From: Micrococcus terreus
GTDB lineage: Bacteria > Actinomycetota > Actinomycetes > Actinomycetales > Micrococcaceae
Length of the DNA: 56,172 nucleotides
Direction of reading: 5' to 3'
Assembly (NCBI RefSeq): GCF_900116905.1
Contig: NZ_FPCG01000013.1
Coordinates: 1 to 56,172 of the forward strand
The position numbers were made by a program, and so were the translations under genes. This document shows, in pieces, positions 51,890 to 56,172 of this stretch (positions within the stretch are counted from its first letter, which is position 1; each line of letters opens with the position of its first letter). A model generated the notes under the pieces. The model was given only the letters and a program-made list of their open reading frames with translations. It had not been told where the DNA came from and made no database searches.

Positions 51890-52993
51890 TCAGAGCGGGA
51901 GCACGAAGCCCGGGCGCCGGACAGTCACCTGACCGGACGGGGCCTGCGGCGTTCCGTTCTCTCCCAGAGGCAGGAGCACGACGGCGTCATCGCGTTCCAG
52001 CGCCACGGCCAGGGCCTGCCCCGCGGGTGTGGGGACGAGCTCGATGTGGCGGGGCCAGGAACCCCCGCAGGGGACCTCGGCGATCAGCTCGGGGATCTCG
52101 GCCACGCGGATGACGCTGATGGTGTCCCTCCCGCGGTTGGCCACGTAGATCAGCGAGCCGTCCTCAGAGAGCACGAGGTGGGAGGGCAGGTTCTCCTGGA
52201 TGAAGTCCGGATCGGCGTCCGGCAGGTGGGTGGGGGTGATCGCCACTGCCTGGAACCCCTCGGGACCGGGGTCGCCGGCGGGGACGTCCATCACATGGAT
52301 CCGCGAGTCCAGCTCGCCCACCACGGCCAGGCGCACCGAGTCCGGATCATGGGGGCACTCCAGCACGGCGATGTGCCGGGGGCCGGTGCCGCCGGGGAGG
52401 CGGTGGATCTGACGCGGCTCGGTCTGCCCCTGAGTCAACGCCTGCACGGAGTACTCGAGGATGCGGTCGGCACCGAGATCGGTGACCAGCAGACGGTCGT
52501 CGTCCAGGAACAGCACGAAGTGCAGGTGGGGCTCGCCCTGGCGGCCCTCGATCGGACCGGCCCCCTCCGGGGCGGTGACCGCGATCGCCTCACCCAGCCG
52601 GCCGTCGTCGTGCACGGGGACCACGGTCAGCGTGGCTGAGTCATACGAGGCGGCGGCCAGCCACGTGGCGGAGGGGTTGAGGTCTGCGTGGCAGGTGCTG
52701 CTCCCCTGTGTGGGGACCTGCTGGACGGTGGTCCAGGCGCCGGGGTCCTCGCCGGGTTCGAGGACCGCGAGCGCACCCTCCTCCACGTGCAGGGCGGCGT
52801 AGAGGCGTCCCTCCGTGCGGGTGCCGGGGCGGCCACGGACCAGCCAGGAGGGTGCGTCCGGGCCGGAGCCGTGCGTGACCTCAGGGGCGGTGGGCCAGCC
52901 GGTGGTGGTGACCAGGCCGTGGGAGGACGGGGGCGCGCCGAGGTCGGAGCCGGGGTCGTTGAACGTGCCGACCAGGAGGGAGCCGGTGGCCAC
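51890..52993 (-). CDS. Lactonase-family seven-bladed beta-propeller protein
   Basis: 367 residues from GTG 52993, 3 bp after the DUF3151 gene. Pattern of the 6-phosphogluconolactonase/YkgB family: LYAALHVEEGALAV, STCHADLNPSATWLAAASY, GEPHLHFVLFLDDDRLLVTDLGADRI, GTGPRHIAVL and PSHLVLSEDGSLIYVANRGRDTI (each a propeller strand set). Possible cytoplasmic lactone hydrolase, perhaps of 6-phosphogluconolactone. Not the PgL/DevB type. Confidence 0.82.
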   Translation of the reverse strand: MATGSLLVGTFNDPGSDLGAPPSSHGLVTTTGWPTAPEVTHGSGPDAPSWLVRGRPGTRTEGRLYAALHVEEGALAVLEPGEDPGAWTTVQQVPTQGSSTCHADLNPSATWLAAASYDSATLTVVPVHDDGRLGEAIAVTAPEGAGPIEGRQGEPHLHFVLFLDDDRLLVTDLGADRILEYSVQALTQGQTEPRQIHRLPGGTGPRHIAVLECPHDPDSVRLAVVGELDSRIHVMDVPAGDPGPEGFQAVAITPTHLPDADPDFIQENLPSHLVLSEDGSLIYVANRGRDTISVIRVAEIPELIAEVPCGGSWPRHIELVPTPAGQALAVALERDDAVVLLPLGENGTPQAPSGQVTVRRPGFVLPL

Positions 52994-52996
52994 GAG

Positions 52997-53419
52997 TCAG
53001 CCCTGCTCGATCGCGGCGGCGGCGGTGGGGTCGGAGTCGTCCAGGAAGGTGCGGATGCGAGTGACCTCCTCGGACTCGCCGATCGCTGCGGCGGCGCGGC
53101 CCAGGGCGTAGAGGGCGCGCAGGAACCCGCGGTTGGGCTCGTGGCTCCACGGGACGGGGCCGGCACCGCGCCAACCGGAGCGGCGCAGGGCGTCCAGGCC
53201 ACGGTGGTAGCCCACGCGGGCGAAGGCGTAGGACTCGATGGTGCGTCCCTCGGACCAGGCGTCGTCCGCCATCAGGGCCCAGGCCAGGGACGACTCCGGG
53301 TGGTGCGGAGCGATGTCCTCGGGCAGGTCCCCGGCCTCGATGCGCTGCAATACCTCCGGCTCCTCCGGCAGGAGCGTGGGGTCAGGCTGCATGAGGTTCT
53401 TGCCGATCACTGAGGACAT
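52997..53419 (-). CDS. DUF3151 protein
   Basis: 140 residues from ATG 53419 (CAGGAG upstream). LPEEPEVLQRIEAGD, HPESSLAWALMAD and FARVGYHRGLDALRRSGWRG are typical of DUF3151, an actinobacterial family of unknown function often found near purA or fba, as purA is here. The segment after W-R-G-x-G-P-V-P-W is followed by RALYALGRAA. The 143-bp gap 53420-53562 holds its promoter region. Confidence 0.88.
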   Translation of the reverse strand: MSSVIGKNLMQPDPTLLPEEPEVLQRIEAGDLPEDIAPHHPESSLAWALMADDAWSEGRTIESYAFARVGYHRGLDALRRSGWRGAGPVPWSHEPNRGFLRALYALGRAAAAIGESEEVTRIRTFLDDSDPTAAAAIEQG

Positions 53420-53562
53420 GGGGTGCTCCTGGGACGCGGTCGATTCGGTGCGGGGCCGGCGTCAGGGGGCTGGCGCAGGTCCCGTGGTCGCTTCCGACTC
53501 TACCGCCGGGGTGTGACGCCGTACGGGTCGATTCGCGCAGGGCCGAGCGTGCGCGCGCAGCG

Positions 53563-54978
53563 TCAGCCCAGCTGGCCCAACACCTCGTTGAGCGCCTCGG
53601 TGGAGGAGGGGTGGGTCCAGATGCCGTCGCGCAGCTGCGTGGCGGTGACGCCGGCGCGCATGGCCAGGGCCAGCAGGTTGATGACCTCCTGCGAGTCCAC
53701 ATGGAACAGCCGGGCGCCCAGCAGCAGATCGGTGTCCGCGTCCACCACGATCTTGATGACACCGCGGGCGTCCCGCAGGGTTTTGGGCCGGGGCATGGCC
53801 TTGATCTTCTCCACCTGGGCCACGGCCGTCTTCACCGAGTGCCCGGCCTCGCGCGCCTGGGCTTCGGTGATCCCCACGGTGGACAGCGGCGGGGTGATGA
53901 ACGTGGTGGCAGGCACCGCCACCCGGTCTGACACCCGGCGAGCGCCGTCCCCGGTGACCGCGCTGAGCACCACGCGGTGGTCGTCCAGGGAGAGGTAGGT
54001 CTGCTGCTGCCCGCCGTGGACGTCACCCAGGGCGAACACACCCTCGGAAGTGGTGCGCACCTGCTCGTCCACCACCACGGCGCCCTGCTCATCGGTCTCC
54101 ACACCGGCGGCGTCCAGACCCAGATCCTCGGTGGCGGGCTTCCGGCCGGTCGCCACCAACACGGCGTCGGCCTGCACCGGGTCCTGGTCGGCGATCCGCA
54201 CCACCACGCCCTCGCCGCTCTCAGCATCCGCGATCGACTCCGCGCTGGCGTCGGTTCGCAGGATGATGCCCTCCTCGGTCAGCACCTTCACCACCGAGTC
54301 ACGCACCTCCGGCTCGTCACCCGCCAGGATCTCCCCGCGGGCGATCACCGTGACCTCTGCTCCGAAGTCGCGGAACATGGAGGCGAACTCCAGCCCGATC
54401 GGCCCTCCGCCGATGATCGCCAGCCGGCGCGGGAACGGATCGGCGTGCTGGATGGTGGTGGAGTCGTACACGCGCGGATGGTCGATCCCCTCAAGCGGCG
54501 GCATCACGGGGACCGCGCCGGTGTTGATCACCACGGTCTCGGCACTGATCCGCAGATGCTCGGCCACGCCCTGCCCACCGGCGGACGGGGTCACCTCCAC
54601 CTCGCGCGGCCCCACGAATCGGGCCCGTCCGTCCACCACGGTCACGGCGTCCTGGTCCAGCAGCATGTGCAGGTTCACGTCATTGAGCTTGCCGATCAGG
54701 GTGTCCCGGAACTGGACCGCCTCGGTGAAGAACTCTCGGGGGTCATCGCCCTCACGACGCCGGGCAGCCTCATGCACCAAGGCCTTCGTCGGAACGCACG
54801 CGATGTTGATGCAGGTGCCGCCGTACAGCAGCGCGTCCTGCTCCACCATCACCACGGTCTTGCCCTGCCCCGCCATGGCCCCAGCGAAGGTCTTGCCGCC
54901 CTTGCCCCAGCCGATCACGAGCACGTCGGCGGTGAGATGGCGCGGCTGTTCGGAGACGGTGTTCGGCGCAGATGTCAT
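53563..54978 (-). CDS. RclA/mercuric-reductase-like FAD disulfide oxidoreductase
   Basis: 471 residues from ATG 54978. FAD site VLVIGWGKGGKTFAGAMAG, redox-active cysteines in GGTCINIACVPTK (C-x4-C), NADPH site IIGGGPIGLEFASMF, FALGDVHGG and the end motif WTHPSSTEALNE. The usual HPT is HPS here. It lacks the N-terminal heavy-metal domain and the C-terminal Cys pair of mercuric reductase, so it resembles RclA, which counters reactive chlorine by metal reduction. Stand-alone gene. Confidence 0.83.
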   Translation of the reverse strand: MTSAPNTVSEQPRHLTADVLVIGWGKGGKTFAGAMAGQGKTVVMVEQDALLYGGTCINIACVPTKALVHEAARRREGDDPREFFTEAVQFRDTLIGKLNDVNLHMLLDQDAVTVVDGRARFVGPREVEVTPSAGGQGVAEHLRISAETVVINTGAVPVMPPLEGIDHPRVYDSTTIQHADPFPRRLAIIGGGPIGLEFASMFRDFGAEVTVIARGEILAGDEPEVRDSVVKVLTEEGIILRTDASAESIADAESGEGVVVRIADQDPVQADAVLVATGRKPATEDLGLDAAGVETDEQGAVVVDEQVRTTSEGVFALGDVHGGQQQTYLSLDDHRVVLSAVTGDGARRVSDRVAVPATTFITPPLSTVGITEAQAREAGHSVKTAVAQVEKIKAMPRPKTLRDARGVIKIVVDADTDLLLGARLFHVDSQEVINLLALAMRAGVTATQLRDGIWTHPSSTEALNEVLGQLG

Positions 54979-55027
54979 GCCCTCAACGCTACGCCCGGCC
55001 TCTGGACGGACGCTCAGCGAGTCCGGC

Positions 55028-55426
55028 TCAGTCCTGGAACCCGATCAGCCAGTGCACCCCGAACCGGTCCACCACCTGGCCGTCGCTGTCACCCCACGGC
55101 CGCACCTGCAGCGGATCCATCACCGTGCCTCCCTCGGACAGCTGCTCGAACCAGATACGCAGGGTCGCCGCATCCGCCGTGCCCAACAGCGAGAAGTGCA
55201 TCCCGGCCATGCTCAAGGTCGGCTCACCCTCAGCGGCGTCCGAGGCGAAGAGCTGCACCGGCCCACCCCCGAGTTCCCCGTGTGCGATCGCCTCGCCGGG
55301 ACCGTCCTCCCGCTGGAACTGCTTGTAGGTGTGCAGCTGGAGTTCGCCGCCGAACACCCCCTGATAGAAGGTCAGTGCCTCACGGGCGGTGCCCGGCAGG
55401 TAGAGGTACGGGACCAGTCCGGCCAT
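55028..55426 (-). CDS. VOC-superfamily protein (PhnB/glyoxalase-like)
   Basis: 132 residues from ATG 55426. Two beta-alpha-beta-beta-beta units: PYLYLPGTAREALTFYQGVFGGE and GTADAATLRIWFEQLSEGG, ending WGDSDGQVVDRFGVHWLIG, the pattern of PhnB-type VOC proteins. Function of these is usually unknown. It starts 2 bp after the upstream gene. Confidence 0.82.
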   Translation of the reverse strand: MAGLVPYLYLPGTAREALTFYQGVFGGELQLHTYKQFQREDGPGEAIAHGELGGGPVQLFASDAAEGEPTLSMAGMHFSLLGTADAATLRIWFEQLSEGGTVMDPLQVRPWGDSDGQVVDRFGVHWLIGFQD

Positions 55427-55428
55427 GG

Positions 55429-55716
55429 TCAGCTCTCCCCCAGCCCGAGTTCACGCGCCTGGCGCTCCCAGCCGTCGTGTTCCAGCTCGCGGGCCTCACG
55501 CTTGTCCAGCCGGGCCTCGATCCGTTCGATCCGCCGCTCCACGTGTGGGTCGGTCTCTCCCGACTCCAGTGCCTCGAGCCGCTCACGCAGCTCCTGCAGC
55601 TCCTGGGCCCCTACGGTGGGCGTGCCCGGCAGCGGTTTGCCCAGCACCATGGACAGGATCATCACCACGCCCCACACGCCGATACCCACAATGGCGACGA
55701 TCGCGAACCACGGCAT
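55429..55716 (-). CDS. Small membrane-anchored coiled-coil protein
   Basis: 95 residues from ATG 55716. N-terminal membrane helix (WFAIVAIVGIGVWGVVMIL), a Pro-rich linker, then a charged coiled coil (ELQELRERLEALESGETD, ERRIERIEARLDKREARELEH). Similar in build to small PspB-type proteins but I see no PspB motifs. Cotranscribed with the VOC gene. Confidence 0.65.
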   Translation of the reverse strand: MPWFAIVAIVGIGVWGVVMILSMVLGKPLPGTPTVGAQELQELRERLEALESGETDPHVERRIERIEARLDKREARELEHDGWERQARELGLGES

Positions 55717-55764
55717 CCCAGCCTCCTCCGGCCTTGAGAACTCCTCTGCCTCCCACTCTTCCAG

Positions 55765-56172
55765 TTACCCCCGGGTACGACGACGGCCGGTCACCTTCTT
55801 TCTGGAAGGTGACGAACAAGCCAGCTCGTACCGTTCCACGACGTTGCGCCCGCGGTAGGCCTGCCCGTCGAAGGCCGGGGGTCGCCCGCCGCGACTACCC
55901 CGCCGTTGGCGGGCGGCGATCTGGTCCTTCTTGTCCGGGATGACCGCCCGGATCCGGCGCCGACGCAGTTCGGTGCGGATCACCCCGGTGGCATAGGCCC
56001 GGTCCGCGATCACCGCCTCCGGTCGGGTCCGCGCCTTCCCGGGGCCGGGCCGGGGAACGTGGATCTCGGCCAGTACTTGTGCCAGCACGGCCCCGTCGTT
56101 GCGCTGGCCACCGGTGACGATCGTGGCCAGCGGCCGGCCCCGGCCATCGACGGCGTGGTGGATCTTGGTGGT
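55765..56172 (-). mobile_element. IS5-family transposase, 3' end lost, open at window edge
   Basis: The minus-strand frame enters from beyond 56172 with TKIHHAVDGRGRPLATIVTG, followed by GGQRNDGAVL, then VIADRAYATGVIRTELRRR, VIPDKKDQIAARQRRGSRGG and AYRGRNVVER. This is the DDE catalytic part of IS5/IS427-group transposases, in which NVVER is normally followed by CFNRLKQWR. Here the similarity stops right after it and continues as YELACSSPSRKK to a stop at 55765. So the element is cut off at about 55840 and is probably inactive unless the rest lies elsewhere. Confidence 0.8.

Noticed and set aside
53420-53562. Extra gene between DUF3151 and the RclA-like gene
   Set aside because: Only short frames without ribosome sites; the stretch is best seen as promoter and spacer.

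Overview
The window is about 56 kb of very GC-rich DNA with dense genes, short or overlapping intergenic junctions, GTG as well as ATG starts, and almost only TGA stops (a few TAG, no TAA seen). Gene content is chromosomal and heterotroph-like: a phenylacetate operon end, histidine utilisation, polyamine degradation, DUF3151, DUF899 and SelO proteins and type VII secretion-like genes. This points to an actinobacterium, most likely a member of the Micrococcaceae (Micrococcus/Citricoccus/Kocuria/Arthrobacter group). The family assignment is inference from gene content. I saw no rRNA, tRNA, CRISPR array, prophage or replication origin.

Layout. 1-885: end of a phenylacetate operon (PaaE tail, PaaG). 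938-3877 (minus): envelope operon of DUF4397 protein, class F-type sortase, ECF sigma factor and zinc-type anti-sigma factor. 4016-4336: a PaaI-like thioesterase that looks internally deleted. 4337-13724: polyamine region, with an M20 amidohydrolase diverging from agmatine deiminase plus amidase, then a minus-strand operon of amine oxidase, universal stress protein and APC permease diverging from a TetR regulator. Both divergent promoters carry the same 15-bp palindrome, so this looks like one regulon for agmatine to putrescine to aminobutanal. 14015-19970: DUF899 protein; a coupled operon of S9 peptidase, amidohydrolase and a DUF2332 gene broken by a TAG; an FNT channel. 20246-29530: DHA2 exporter, an M14 peptidase broken by a TAG, DUF1648 protein, thioesterase, rhodanese, SelO and large catalase, with three copies of a REP-like repeat between them. 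29755-32296: MarR regulator diverging from an ABC exporter across a 19-bp palindrome.

32303-35503 (minus) is a three-gene type VII secretion-like cassette: a DUF6507-like partner, a large effector with a glycine-zipper tail, and an EspG-like protein. 35660-37960: membrane protein, O-acetylhomoserine sulfhydrylase and CoA-binding protein. 38752-41208 encodes an 818-residue protein made almost entirely of Gly/Leu heptads, bracketed by two direct copies of a structured repeat of about 113 bp. 41410-48751: nitrilase-family hydrolase, hutG, then hutU-hutI-hutH on the minus strand with a divergent IclR regulator. 48816-55716: purA, an AtoE fragment, thymidine kinase with muconolactone isomerase, lactonase with DUF3151, an RclA-like reductase and small proteins. 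55765-56172: a 3'-truncated IS5-family transposase running off the end.

The strongest leads are the polyamine regulon, the secretion cassette, the heptad-repeat cassette with flanking repeats, the REP-like family and the two amber-interrupted genes. All family names are from my reading of motifs; no database search was run.
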